This document shows, one piece after another, positions 7,027 through 15,448 of a stretch of 64,000 bases of DNA. A program made the translations under genes and the position numbers. The notes beneath the pieces were generated by a model. It worked only from the letters and a program-made list of their open reading frames with translations. It had not been told where the DNA came from and ran no database searches. Every line of letters starts with the position of its first letter. The stretch's first letter is position 1. Source of the stretch: Thomasclavelia spiroformis DSM 1552 (GTDB taxonomy: Bacteria > Bacillota_I > Bacilli_A > Erysipelotrichales > Coprobacillaceae); the NCBI RefSeq assembly GCF_025149465.1, contig NZ_CP102275.1:2305596-2369595 (forward strand), in the 5' to 3' direction.

Positions 7027-9741
7027 TTAATCTTCTTTTTTTCTAAGAACTTTAGCTCCTGCAATACTTAATAATGCTAATCCTGCTAATGTTCCTACTA
7101 ATGCATCATCACCTGTTTTTACACTTACAGTTGTATCGCCATTATTTACTGGTGTGTTTACTGTGTTATCTACATTTGATGGTGTACTTGGATTTGCTTG
7201 TAATCCGGCTATTGCTTTTTCTAATGTAGCTTTTGCATTATCTACTTCTTCTTGTGTTGCATTTGGATTTTCATATACTGCTTTTGCTTCATTTAATGCT
7301 TTTGTTAATCCATCAAATGATGCTTTTGTATAATTTGCACTATTTAATCCTTCTGCTTGATTAATTAAATCTTCTAATAAGCTCTTATCAGGAATTAATC
7401 TTAAGTTCAAGAATGCTGTTACTAAATTAGTATATGCTTCATTTACTTCTGGTTGCATTGCATTTACATCATTATATACACCATTTGCTGCTGTTAATGC
7501 ACCATCAAATTGTGTCCATGTAGTTTCAGTATATTTAGTTGAATCTAAATCACTAACTTTATCAATAAATGCTTTTAATGCTGTTTTATCTCCTACATAG
7601 AATTCTAATTTTTGCATTACACTTGCAAGTCTATCAAATGCTGCATTTACTTCATCTTGAGTTGCACTAGCATTATTATAAATTACATTTGCTTCATCTC
7701 TAGCTGCTTTGAATTCATTAGCTACTACTGGAATTACTTTTTCTAAATCTTTATCAGTTATTGCATTTGCTAGCTCGATTGCAATCTTTAATGCTGTTTT
7801 ATCAGCAATATCAACAGCATCATAAGTTAAACCGTAACCAATTGAATAAACAACTTCATCACTAAATGATCCATTTTCAAATTTATTAACATCTACTGGT
7901 AATTTACCAGTAGCTGCATGTCCTCCAAAAATAACTTCGATTCCTGCTGGAATATTTGGTCCAAATGCACTATCAGGAGTTAATCCTTCTGTTGGATCCA
8001 TTCCTTTATTACCATATACTGCTGCAACAGCTTTAGCATTTGGATAATTAGCAACATCATATGGTTTTGAAATACTCAATACTACAGCATCTTTATTTAC
8101 TTCATTTGCATAATTAACAACTTCAGTTGGAACTCTTGTTAACCAATGTGTTTGTTCCATTTGTGCTGCACTACCTATTTCAGAAATAACGATAACATAA
8201 TCAGCTGAGTCTATCTTATCTTTTAAATCAGCAATTGTTGTATTACTATTGTATCTAAAACTTTCATACGATACATTAGAACTAATTACATTTTCACCAA
8301 TCAAACGACGCATACTTAATTCCATACCTGGTAATTCATTATCATATGCTCCTAATAATAAAACTTTTTCCCCATCTTTTGGTCTTAATGGTAAAATATT
8401 ATCTTCATTTTTAGTAATAGTTACTGCTTGTGCTGAAACTTCTCTTTCAATATCACGGTTTTCTTTTGAGCCAACTTGTTCATTAGCATTTGCTAATTTT
8501 TCTTCCCATGTTCTTGTATCATCAGCATAATCTAAAATTCCGCGATTTTCTTTAAGAGTTAAAATTCTTCTAACCGAATCATTTAAATCATCTTCAGTTA
8601 TTGTTCCTTCATTTATAGCATTCTTCACTTCAGAAATAATAGTATCTAATTTAGCTACATCAGCTTTAGAACGTAAAATAGTTGGCATTAAACAAATATC
8701 AACATCTGCTTGAATTGCCATAATAACAGCTTGTGCTTCTCCGAAGTTTTTAGCAATTGCATCCATATTCATTGCATCTGTAACAACTACACCATCAAAA
8801 TTCATCTTTTCTCTTACTACACCTTTAATAATATCATCTGACAATGTAGCCGGAACATAAACCTCACTACCATCTGCAATTGATTTAACTGTATCTTTTT
8901 CAATTTGTGGATATTGAATATGAGCAGTCATTAACATATCTACACCATTATCAACAGCTGCTTGAAATGGTATTAATTCTAATTTTGATAATTCTTCATA
9001 TGATTTATCAACTAATGGTAATCCTGTATGAGAATCTGTTGCTGTATCCCCATGTCCAGGAAAATGTTTTGCAGCAGTAGCTACATTATGTTTTTGCATC
9101 CCTTTCATCATCGGAACCCCTAATTCAGCCACTAAATTAGGATCACTAGAAATTGAACGCAACCCAATTACTGGGTTATTTGGATTATTATTAGTATCAA
9201 ATGATGGCGCAAAGTTAACATTTATTCCAAGCTCATTTAACTCACGCCCAATAACTTCTCCAACATCATTAGCTGCTTCAACACTACGAGTAGCTCCTAA
9301 AGCCATGTTTCCTGGTAAAGCAGTCCCGCTACCTAACCTATAAACAATTCCCCCTTCTTGGTCAATTGTAATTAATAATGGTAAATTCCCATTACCTGCT
9401 TTATTTGAAATTGCTGCTTCTTGTAAATCATTTGTCAATTTCAAAGTTTGCTCAGTTTCTTTAACATTATTTGCAAATAAAATAACTCCACCAAAATCAT
9501 AATCATCAATGATTTTAGCTACTTCATCATTCAATACTGTTAAATCACTTACAGCAGTTTCCCCTTCTTGTTGCCATTGTCTAAAATCTGGCATAATCAT
9601 TTGGGTAATTTTTTGATCAAGTGTCATTCCTTCCATAATTTGATCAATACGACTTTGAGCGTTGACCAAACTAAGATTCATTGTTGCCCCAATTGTCATT
9701 GCTAACGCCAATGACGAAGCCAATAGTTTTCTCTTCTTCAT
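7027..9741 (-). CDS. Secreted GH3 beta-N-acetylhexosaminidase with FIVAR repeats and wall-anchor tail
   Basis: A 904-residue surface glycosidase. Residues 1-28 are a signal peptide ending VNA. The GH3 catalytic domain (about 30-400) has the NagZ-type dyad motif KHFPGHGDTATDSH near 224-237 and the nucleophile region VVVTDAMNMDAI near 317-328, which points to beta-N-acetylglucosaminidase. A GH3 C-terminal domain follows (about 430-630). Three FIVAR repeats (about 645-860) act as a stalk, then come SVKTGD, a TM helix and RKKED, a sortase-type signal with V instead of P. Likely role: removing GlcNAc from mucin glycans or muropeptides outside the cell. It is transcribed alone, with its own terminator, downstream of the GH20 gene. 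Confidence 0.93.
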   Translation of the reverse strand: MKKRKLLASSLALAMTIGATMNLSLVNAQSRIDQIMEGMTLDQKITQMIMPDFRQWQQEGETAVSDLTVLNDEVAKIIDDYDFGGVILFANNVKETEQTLKLTNDLQEAAISNKAGNGNLPLLITIDQEGGIVYRLGSGTALPGNMALGATRSVEAANDVGEVIGRELNELGINVNFAPSFDTNNNPNNPVIGLRSISSDPNLVAELGVPMMKGMQKHNVATAAKHFPGHGDTATDSHTGLPLVDKSYEELSKLELIPFQAAVDNGVDMLMTAHIQYPQIEKDTVKSIADGSEVYVPATLSDDIIKGVVREKMNFDGVVVTDAMNMDAIAKNFGEAQAVIMAIQADVDICLMPTILRSKADVAKLDTIISEVKNAINEGTITEDDLNDSVRRILTLKENRGILDYADDTRTWEEKLANANEQVGSKENRDIEREVSAQAVTITKNEDNILPLRPKDGEKVLLLGAYDNELPGMELSMRRLIGENVISSNVSYESFRYNSNTTIADLKDKIDSADYVIVISEIGSAAQMEQTHWLTRVPTEVVNYANEVNKDAVVLSISKPYDVANYPNAKAVAAVYGNKGMDPTEGLTPDSAFGPNIPAGIEVIFGGHAATGKLPVDVNKFENGSFSDEVVYSIGYGLTYDAVDIADKTALKIAIELANAITDKDLEKVIPVVANEFKAARDEANVIYNNASATQDEVNAAFDRLASVMQKLEFYVGDKTALKAFIDKVSDLDSTKYTETTWTQFDGALTAANGVYNDVNAMQPEVNEAYTNLVTAFLNLRLIPDKSLLEDLINQAEGLNSANYTKASFDGLTKALNEAKAVYENPNATQEEVDNAKATLEKAIAGLQANPSTPSNVDNTVNTPVNNGDTTVSVKTGDDALVGTLAGLALLSIAGAKVLRKKED
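7150..7806 (-). repeat. FIVAR array and anchor of GH3, near-duplicate of the GH20 array
   Basis: Three FIVAR units and the anchor closely match those at 9990-10655, with long identical protein stretches such as DKDLEKVIPVVANEF, TAFLNLRLIPDKSLLEDL and ANPSTPSNVDNTV. DNA identity is also high. A recent duplication or gene conversion between the two genes would explain it. Confidence 0.85.
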
Positions 9742-9774
9742 TTTCCCTTTTCTCCTTTCTTAAAGCGCAGAAAA

Positions 9775-9788
9775 AGTATACGCTTACA
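9775..9788 (-). promoter_or_regulatory. Possible cre (CcpA) site upstream of GH3
   Basis: Minus strand TGTAAGCGTATACT fits the cre consensus TGWNANCGNTNWCA at 8 of its 10 fixed or W positions; the mismatches are positions 10 and 14. It lies 34-47 bp before the start codon and downstream of a TATAAT at 9801-9806, where a roadblock would act. A weak call by consensus only. Confidence 0.3.
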
Positions 9789-9800
9789 ACAATATTGTAA

Positions 9801-9806
9801 ATTATA
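9801..9806 (-). promoter_or_regulatory. Candidate -10 element of the GH3 gene
   Basis: Minus strand TATAAT, about 60 bp before the GH3 ATG. I find no good -35 at 16-18 bp, so the promoter is only suggested. Confidence 0.35.
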
Positions 9807-9829
9807 TCCTAGTACAAAGCAACTAAAAG

Positions 9830-9866
9830 CACTTAATAAAAAAGAAGTAGCCTAAGCTACCTCTTT
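9830..9866 (-). terminator. Terminator of the GH20 gene
   Basis: Minus strand AAAGAGGTAGC (9866-9856) pairs with GCTACTTCTTT (9851-9841), one G-U pair, 4-nt loop, then TTTTATT. It is a near copy of the GH3 terminator. Confidence 0.85.
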
Positions 9867-9870
9867 TTCA

Positions 9871-12800
9871 CTAATTTTCTTTTCTTCTCAACACTGTATA
9901 TCCAGCTACACTTAATAATGCAATTGTTGCAAACATTCCTACTAAGCTTCCATCTCCTGTTTTAACACTTGCAGTTGTATCACCATTATCTAGTGGTGTA
10001 CTTACTGTGTTATCTACATTTGATGGTGTACTTGGATTAGCTTGTAATCCAGCAATTGCTTTTTCTAATAAGTCTTTTGCATTATTTACTTGTTCTTGAG
10101 TTACATTTGGATCATCAAATACTACTTTTGCTTCATCTAATGCTTTTGTTAATCCATTAAATGTTGCTTTTGTATAGTTTACACTATTTAATCCTTCTGC
10201 TTGATTAATTAAGTCTTCTAATAAACTCTTATCTGGAATTAATCTTAAGTTCAAGAATGCTGTTACTAATTCTTTGTATGCATTGTTTACTTCTTCTTGC
10301 ATTGCATTATCATCGTTATATACAACATTAGCTTCATTTAATTCTTTTTCAAATGCTGCCCATGTATCTGTTGAATATTTACTTGAATCTAATCCTGTAA
10401 CATCATCGATAAATGCTTTTAATGCTGTTTTATCACCTTTTACAAAGTCTAACATATGCATTGCACTAGCAAGTATATCAAATGCTGCATTTACTTCATC
10501 TTGAGTAGCACTTGCATCATTGTAAATAGCATTAGCTTCATCTCTTGCTGCAATGAATTCATTTGCAACTACTGGGATTACTTTTTCTAAATCTTTATCA
10601 GTAATTGCATTAGCTAAGTCTACTGCAATCTTTAATGCTGTTTTATCAACTTCTTGAATATCTTGATCATATAATATTTTTGCATAATCAATTTCAATAT
10701 CGCTTGAAGTTGAATTTTCATTTTTGTTTCTAGTTGCTGATACTTTAATTGTATGTTGACCATATTCTAATCCAGTAACAGAGAATAATAATTGTTGATA
10801 TAAAGTACTTGGATTATAAGCATCAACTTGAATTACTTCTCCATCATCTACAGTAATATCATAGATTCCCATCATTGTATCTTTATTTCCATAAAGTTCA
10901 ATTCCTGTTCCTTCAAATGTAATTGTGAAATATGGTACAATATCTCCTTCTTGATAACGAGCCCAATTGAACCAATGTTCATCTCCATTATAGAAACGAT
11001 CTAGATATCCTTGACTTACGCCCCATTCACCAACAAAGTTAAATTGATCTACACCTGTTCCAACTTCTGAATCATTAATAATTTTATTTGATTCAACAAG
11101 TTGATCCATAACTACTTCTAATTTATCAATCATTGCATTAATTTGATCTTGTGTTGCATCTGCAGCTAATCCTTTTGCTTCTTCAATTGCTTTAGCTAAT
11201 ACTGCATAGCTAGCTTCTGTATAAGAATCACTTGGTAAACTTTCTGCTTTTTCTAATGTATATCCTAATAATTGTCTATTAGGCACTTCTTCATCAAGAA
11301 GTTCGCATTGAGCATATAACATATAATGATCAGATAAACCTTCATTTACTGTTTCTACTGTATTAATTTTGATATTTCTAGTTGTGATAATGTTATCTAT
11401 TTCACGACGTGCACCTTCTGCAGTATCTCCAATAGTTTCTAACCATACATCATCTTTACCATTTGCAATATTGTAATTTCTTAAGAATGGATAGAATTCT
11501 GAATTAGAATCACCTGTATTGAAATCACCTGTTAAAATCTTGTATGGTGTTGGATCTGCATCCATTGCATTAATAATAGTTTCGATTTGTTGTCTTCTTA
11601 TATCTGAATCTTCATAAGAAAGATGTGTACTATAAATAGCAATTGTTTTTCCATCTTTTTCAAATTCTGCACGAGCATAAGCTCTTCCTTCAATACCTGG
11701 TAGGCTAGGTAATGATGCTCCAGATTGTCCACTTAATTCATTTTGTGAAACAATACCAACACCATATTCTCCACCACCATAATCAATTGCTTTTTGGAAA
11801 TGTGAATAACCAAAGTAGCCTTGATTTACAAATTCTTGCATCATATCGTAATTATTACGACTTGTAAATACATCTACTTCTTGCACACCTGCAACAGTAA
11901 TTTGTTTTTCTTCCATCAAATCACTTATTGCAGCTATATTTGGATGTCTATTGGCTGCAATGTTAAATGAAGCAATATTAATTTCATTTGATTTTAATTC
12001 TTTCTTCAATCCTTCTCTTGCTTTTACTAATGCATAATAAGCACTATTAATTTGAGATTGAGTTGCTTCATCATTAGCATATACTTCTTTAGCAACAGCT
12101 AATGCATCTTCCAATTCTTTCCATGATTTTTCTGTATATTCGTCTTTTTCTAAACTTTCAGCAGCATCAATTTCAGCTTTTAATGTTTCTTTTTCAATTA
12201 TTACTACAGAGCCATCATAAATTGCTTTGATTTCTTCTGCTTCTAAAGCACGATTATATATATTAAGTTCATCCATAGAACCACTCATGTTTCCAGGACT
12301 ATTAATATCATTATTTACTGCTGCTCCAATTCTTTGTACCGGACAATTAATAGTTGTAGATACTTTATCAATATATTGACCATCAACATATAATGATGTT
12401 CCAGTAGAATCACCTACAAACGCTACATGTTTCCATTCACCCTCTGAAAGAGAATAATCAAAACTTGAATCAACAACACCATAAATACTAACTCCTAACT
12501 TTTTAGTATTTTTGTATTGTTCTAGTTTAATATCTCCTTCACTTCCACCAAATAATACGGCATTTGTATGTGGATTAGTTCCATTTTTTACCCAACAAGC
12601 AACTGTCCAGTCACCTTTTACCTTACCTAATTCTAAATCTACATAACCTTTTCTATTGAAATCTAAAGCTTTTCCGTTAACACCATCTGTCCAGCCTACT
12701 TCTCCTTGGAAAGTTCCAATATACTTACCTTCTGTATCAGTAATTGTATTACCTTTACCTTCATCTAAGTTCCACATTCCATTTACTGGTTCATATGGTA

Positions 12801-14445
12801 CTTCCCAGATATCTTCATCCTTATTGAATTTGATTCCCTGGTTTTCTAATCTTTCTCCATGAGCTATTAATCTTGGCTTATATGTATCCCAGCTTCTTAA
12901 TTCCTTTGGTGTCCATCCTATTTCTGCATGGCTTAAGATCTTTGGATATGCCATATAGTCTAAATGATCATTGTTTGCTAATGTTTCTGACCATAAGCAT
13001 GCTTCGATTCCTACGATATTTTCTTTATCTCCATAGTTTGTTGGATCCCAGCTGTATGTATCTTCGATTGAATTGTATCCTGCCCATTGTAATCCTAATT
13101 CACAGCTTGCATCATATTTCATATCCATATATGCATAATCTGCTGGTGAAACTACATATTTGATACCATCTTTTAATTTCGCATTTCCTGTTGACCAGAA
13201 CTGTGTTACTGTTCCTTCTTTATCTTCTGCTACACCGTCATAGTTTTGCCATCCAATTGGTGTCTTTCCGTACTTCTTAGCTATTTCTGTTACTCTGTTC
13301 ATGAAATATGCATAATCTTCTGATGATGTTGAATGTGCTTCATCTCCTCCGATATGGATATATTTTGATGGTGAGATAGCTGCTACTTGTCTAAATACTT
13401 CATCGATGAATTCATATGTTTTTTCATTACGGCATTCAAATGTTGAAAATCCTACATCAATTCCTTCATATGGCTTAGTATTGTCATAGTTTCCTGAATG
13501 TGGTTTTCCATCTTCACTGCTGTTCAAGAAATTCAATGATACTAATGCTGCCCATGAATGTCCTGGCATATCAAATTCTGGAATGATTTCTACATATCGA
13601 TCTGCAGCATATGCTACGATTTCTTTATAGTCTTCCTGTGTATATTGTCCGGCTTTGATTCCATTGATACTTGTTGAAGTTTGAGCTCCAATTGTATTTA
13701 GTTTTGACAATGATTCACCGTACATTTCACCTTTGATCTCTAGACGCCATCCCTGGTCGTCACTTAAATGAAGATGTAATTTGTTCATTTTATACTGAGC
13801 CATATTATCGATATAGCGTTTTACATCTTCTACTGAAAAGAAGTGTCTTGTCACATCAAGATGTGATCCACGATATTCATATTCAGGTTTATCATTAATA
13901 GATGAACATGGAATAACCCAAGATACCCCTTCTACTAATTCTGTTTTTTCGATATCAGCTGGTAAAAGCTGTCTTACAGTTTGAACAGCCATAAATGCTC
14001 CAGCTGGCTGATTTGCTGTAATTTCCACACCAGCTTCTGTAGTTTTAATCTTATAGCCTTCTTCACCTAAATCGCTTTCTGAATCTGAAATTACGATAGC
14101 GATATTTCCAGTTCCTTCATTGTCCCCTTTGATAACAGGAAGTTCATATCCTGTAGAAGGTCTAAGCTTGCTGGCAAGATATTCCCCAACATTTTCATAT
14201 AATTCATCAGTTTGTTTATCATCCAAACCTTTGACATAGATATTTGTGTCTTCACTGATTGTAAATTTGTCTTGAGTTACCTCATAATCTACTGGAAGAG
14301 GTATTAATTGTCGTTCCAGACTAGCAGGTTCCTCTACAGCATTAACCGGCTGTATAGGCATAGCAGTTACAGTAGTAAAAGACATAAATGCAGCTAATGT
14401 TAGTGCCAACATTTTTTTCATTTTAAATTTTTTTATTAAACTCAT
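9871..14445 (-). CDS. Multidomain surface GH20 beta-hexosaminidase with LamG-like and EEP domains
   Basis: A 1524-residue secreted protein. Order: signal peptide 1-36 (ends PVNA); GH20 N-terminal domain (about 45-175); GH20 TIM barrel (about 185-550) with the catalytic Asp-Glu pair in HIGGDEAHS near 368 and LHLHLSDDQGWRLEIKG before it; LamG-like sandwich (about 555-745); FIVAR; EEP-family domain (about 822-1050) with ASFNIAAN, AGVQEVD, YSTHLSY, TGDFNTGD, REIDNIITT and the end motif SDHYML; FIVAR; a beta-rich domain (about 1120-1255) that may bind carbohydrate; three FIVAR repeats; SVKTGD, TM helix and RRKEN anchor. GH20 enzymes remove terminal GlcNAc or GalNAc, fitting mucin use. The EEP domain keeps all core acidic and His residues, so it should be active as a nuclease or phosphoesterase. 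The fusion is unusual. Confidence 0.93.
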   Translation of the reverse strand: MSLIKKFKMKKMLALTLAAFMSFTTVTAMPIQPVNAVEEPASLERQLIPLPVDYEVTQDKFTISEDTNIYVKGLDDKQTDELYENVGEYLASKLRPSTGYELPVIKGDNEGTGNIAIVISDSESDLGEEGYKIKTTEAGVEITANQPAGAFMAVQTVRQLLPADIEKTELVEGVSWVIPCSSINDKPEYEYRGSHLDVTRHFFSVEDVKRYIDNMAQYKMNKLHLHLSDDQGWRLEIKGEMYGESLSKLNTIGAQTSTSINGIKAGQYTQEDYKEIVAYAADRYVEIIPEFDMPGHSWAALVSLNFLNSSEDGKPHSGNYDNTKPYEGIDVGFSTFECRNEKTYEFIDEVFRQVAAISPSKYIHIGGDEAHSTSSEDYAYFMNRVTEIAKKYGKTPIGWQNYDGVAEDKEGTVTQFWSTGNAKLKDGIKYVVSPADYAYMDMKYDASCELGLQWAGYNSIEDTYSWDPTNYGDKENIVGIEACLWSETLANNDHLDYMAYPKILSHAEIGWTPKELRSWDTYKPRLIAHGERLENQGIKFNKDEDIWEVPYEPVNGMWNLDEGKGNTITDTEGKYIGTFQGEVGWTDGVNGKALDFNRKGYVDLELGKVKGDWTVACWVKNGTNPHTNAVLFGGSEGDIKLEQYKNTKKLGVSIYGVVDSSFDYSLSEGEWKHVAFVGDSTGTSLYVDGQYIDKVSTTINCPVQRIGAAVNNDINSPGNMSGSMDELNIYNRALEAEEIKAIYDGSVVIIEKETLKAEIDAAESLEKDEYTEKSWKELEDALAVAKEVYANDEATQSQINSAYYALVKAREGLKKELKSNEINIASFNIAANRHPNIAAISDLMEEKQITVAGVQEVDVFTSRNNYDMMQEFVNQGYFGYSHFQKAIDYGGGEYGVGIVSQNELSGQSGASLPSLPGIEGRAYARAEFEKDGKTIAIYSTHLSYEDSDIRRQQIETIINAMDADPTPYKILTGDFNTGDSNSEFYPFLRNYNIANGKDDVWLETIGDTAEGARREIDNIITTRNIKINTVETVNEGLSDHYMLYAQCELLDEEVPNRQLLGYTLEKAESLPSDSYTEASYAVLAKAIEEAKGLAADATQDQINAMIDKLEVVMDQLVESNKIINDSEVGTGVDQFNFVGEWGVSQGYLDRFYNGDEHWFNWARYQEGDIVPYFTITFEGTGIELYGNKDTMMGIYDITVDDGEVIQVDAYNPSTLYQQLLFSVTGLEYGQHTIKVSATRNKNENSTSSDIEIDYAKILYDQDIQEVDKTALKIAVDLANAITDKDLEKVIPVVANEFIAARDEANAIYNDASATQDEVNAAFDILASAMHMLDFVKGDKTALKAFIDDVTGLDSSKYSTDTWAAFEKELNEANVVYNDDNAMQEEVNNAYKELVTAFLNLRLIPDKSLLEDLINQAEGLNSVNYTKATFNGLTKALDEAKVVFDDPNVTQEQVNNAKDLLEKAIAGLQANPSTPSNVDNTVSTPLDNGDTTASVKTGDGSLVGMFATIALLSVAGYTVLRRKEN
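9990..10655 (-). repeat. FIVAR array and anchor of GH20, near-duplicate of the GH3 array
   Basis: The partner of 7150-7806, same strand and same distance from the gene end. The DNA contains identical runs, for example around 10236-10265 and 7402-7431, both coding for TAFLNLRLIP. Confidence 0.85.
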
Positions 14446-14674
14446 TTGCCTTTTCCTTTCTTTAAAAATTAATTTTTAAATATCCCCGTAATTACCATAA
14501 CTGTACTATAAATAAAATTTCCACCTCCTTTTTCTATGTTATTCAAGGTCATGCCTACCTAAAGTAACATCCCTCTCTATAGCATGTACTAACATAAGTA
14601 TAACACTGAAAAAATATTTTAAATATTTAAAAAAAATGTAATATAAAATACAATTTTTTTATCTCATAATCATA
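14446..14674 (-). promoter_or_regulatory. GH20 upstream region and leader
   Basis: About 230 bp between the IS200 end and the GH20 ATG. It contains AAAGGAAAAGG as ribosome site, AAAAATTAATTTTT self-complementary DNA at about 14464-14477, a GGAGGTGG without a nearby start codon at 14521-14528, and the symmetric hairpin 14536-14570. No convincing -35/-10 pair was found. The IS lies immediately upstream and is read in the same direction. Confidence 0.4.
14536..14570 (-). other. Symmetric stem-loop in the GH20 leader
   Basis: ATGTTA (14536-14541) pairs with TAACAT (14565-14570), and inside it AGGT (14546-14549) pairs with ACCT (14557-14560), with a symmetric internal loop and a 7-nt apical loop. 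No T run follows, so it is not a terminator. Function unknown. Confidence 0.4.
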
Positions 14675-14695
14675 ACCACGCCTAAAAGACGTGGT
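14675..14695 (-). repeat. IS200 right-end hairpin
   Basis: ACCACG, nine unpaired bases, CGTGGT. Same geometry as the left-end hairpin; both are presumed TnpA recognition structures. Confidence 0.8.
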
Positions 14696-14774
14696 ATGCA
14701 CCCGCCCTGTAAGGGCATGCTGTTGCGCTAGTCATTCGACCACTGAACGCCTTGACAGCCGCAACGTCATTTAC
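14696..14774 (-). other. Structured GC-rich segment between tnpA and the IS right end
   Basis: Read on the minus strand, this segment holds GTTGCG...CGCAAC (14765-14760 with 14728-14723) enclosing about 30 nt, then the hairpin GCCC-TTACA-GGGC (14716-14704). With GACCC/GGGTC at the end of tnpA and the right-end hairpin, it forms a chain of four stems. GC content is well above the surroundings. This is the place where TnpB-carrying relatives encode omega RNA, but there is no tnpB here. No open frame of note. Confidence 0.45.
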
Positions 14775-15287
14775 TCACTGACCCTCAAAGGGTCTTTTAC
14801 TTTTTTTCTTTTTCTTGTACCCATCCACTGGTTCTCCTGTGAACGGGTCAATAAATTCTTCCATACTCATTTGATCACTCAACTTATCTTCCGCTAACTG
14901 ATTTTGAATATATTCTCTCACTGTCTTCTCGTTCTTTCCTACTGTATCTACAAAATAGCCTCTTGCCCAAAATTTTCTATTTCCATATTTATATTTCATA
15001 CTTGCATGACGATCAAATATCATAAGCGTTGACTTGCTTTTCAGGTATCCCATAAACTCCGCCACAGAATACTTTGGTGGTATTTCTAATAGAAGATGAA
15101 TATGATCAGGACATAACTCTCCTTCTATCAGCTCTACTCCCGGTTTTCTTTCAATTAAGGTCTTTATAATTAATCTTATATCATGTCTTAATTTATTGTA
15201 TATTACCATCCTTCTAAATTTTGGTACTATTACAATATGATATTTACATCTATATGATGCATGTGATAAACTTTTTGTGTCTTTCAT
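14775..15287 (-). CDS. tnpA: IS200/IS605-family Y1 transposase TnpA
   Basis: A 170-residue HUH transposase. The HUH motif is DHIHLLLEI with His 62 and His 64, and the catalytic Tyr lies in REYIQNQLAED at about 126. The N-terminal SYRCKYHIVIVPKFRR and KFWARGYFVDTVG are family hallmarks. It cuts and joins single-stranded DNA at the hairpin ends. A basic Lys-rich tail follows the usual end. The frame looks intact, so the element may be active. Its ribosome site is sequestered (see 15293-15352). Confidence 0.95.
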   Translation of the reverse strand: MKDTKSLSHASYRCKYHIVIVPKFRRMVIYNKLRHDIRLIIKTLIERKPGVELIEGELCPDHIHLLLEIPPKYSVAEFMGYLKSKSTLMIFDRHASMKYKYGNRKFWARGYFVDTVGKNEKTVREYIQNQLAEDKLSDQMSMEEFIDPFTGEPVDGYKKKKKSKRPFEGQ

Positions 15288-15292
15288 AGACT

Positions 15293-15352
15293 AACCTCCT
15301 CGTTATTTTATTTGCAGCTGCCAGGCTACAATTATTATATCACGAGGAGGTT
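15293..15352 (-). promoter_or_regulatory. RBS-sequestering hairpin of tnpA
   Basis: On the mRNA, AACCTCCTCG (15352-15343) pairs over 10 bp with CGAGGAGGTT (15302-15293), which is the tnpA Shine-Dalgarno, 6 bp before the ATG. An inner GCAGCTGC region could add pairing. IS200 elements are known to repress transposase translation this way. Confidence 0.8.
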
Positions 15353-15381
15353 TTTTACCCAGACGCTAAAGCTTTATTGTT

Positions 15382-15402
15382 ACCACGCGCATAGCACGTG
15401 GT
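15382..15402 (-). repeat. IS200 left-end hairpin
   Basis: ACCACG, nine bases, CGTGGT, matching the right end in stem sequence and loop length. Confidence 0.8.
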
Positions 15403-15410
15403 TTTTGTTT

Positions 15411-15442
15411 CACAATAAAAGGTACCTGCATACAGGTACCTT
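15411..15442 (-). terminator. Terminator of the M18 aminopeptidase gene
   Basis: Minus strand AAGGTACCTG (15442-15433) pairs with CAGGTACCTT (15428-15419), 4-nt loop, then TTATTGTG. The IS200 left end begins about 10 bp further on. Confidence 0.88.
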
Positions 15443-15448
15443 CATCAA

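Larger units (their letters stand above)
14675..15402 (-). mobile_element. IS200-type insertion sequence (TnpA only)
   Basis: About 730 bp bounded by two matching hairpins, each with stem ACCACG/CGTGGT and 9-nt loop: 15382-15402 upstream of tnpA (left end) and 14675-14695 downstream (right end). There are no terminal inverted repeats and no target duplication, as expected for Y1-transposase elements. It sits between the pepA-like aminopeptidase terminator and the GH20 leader. It has no tnpB. The exact cleavage positions lie a few bases outside the hairpins and cannot be fixed here. Confidence 0.88.

Noticed and set aside
8249-8530. 93-codon plus-strand frame within the GH3 gene
   Set aside because: Antisense shadow of a conserved domain; no ribosome site or family signal.
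12873-13163. 96-codon open frame on the plus strand inside the GH20 gene
   Set aside because: It is antisense to the conserved GH20 catalytic domain, has no ribosome site and codes for a low-complexity, Ile/Leu-rich product.
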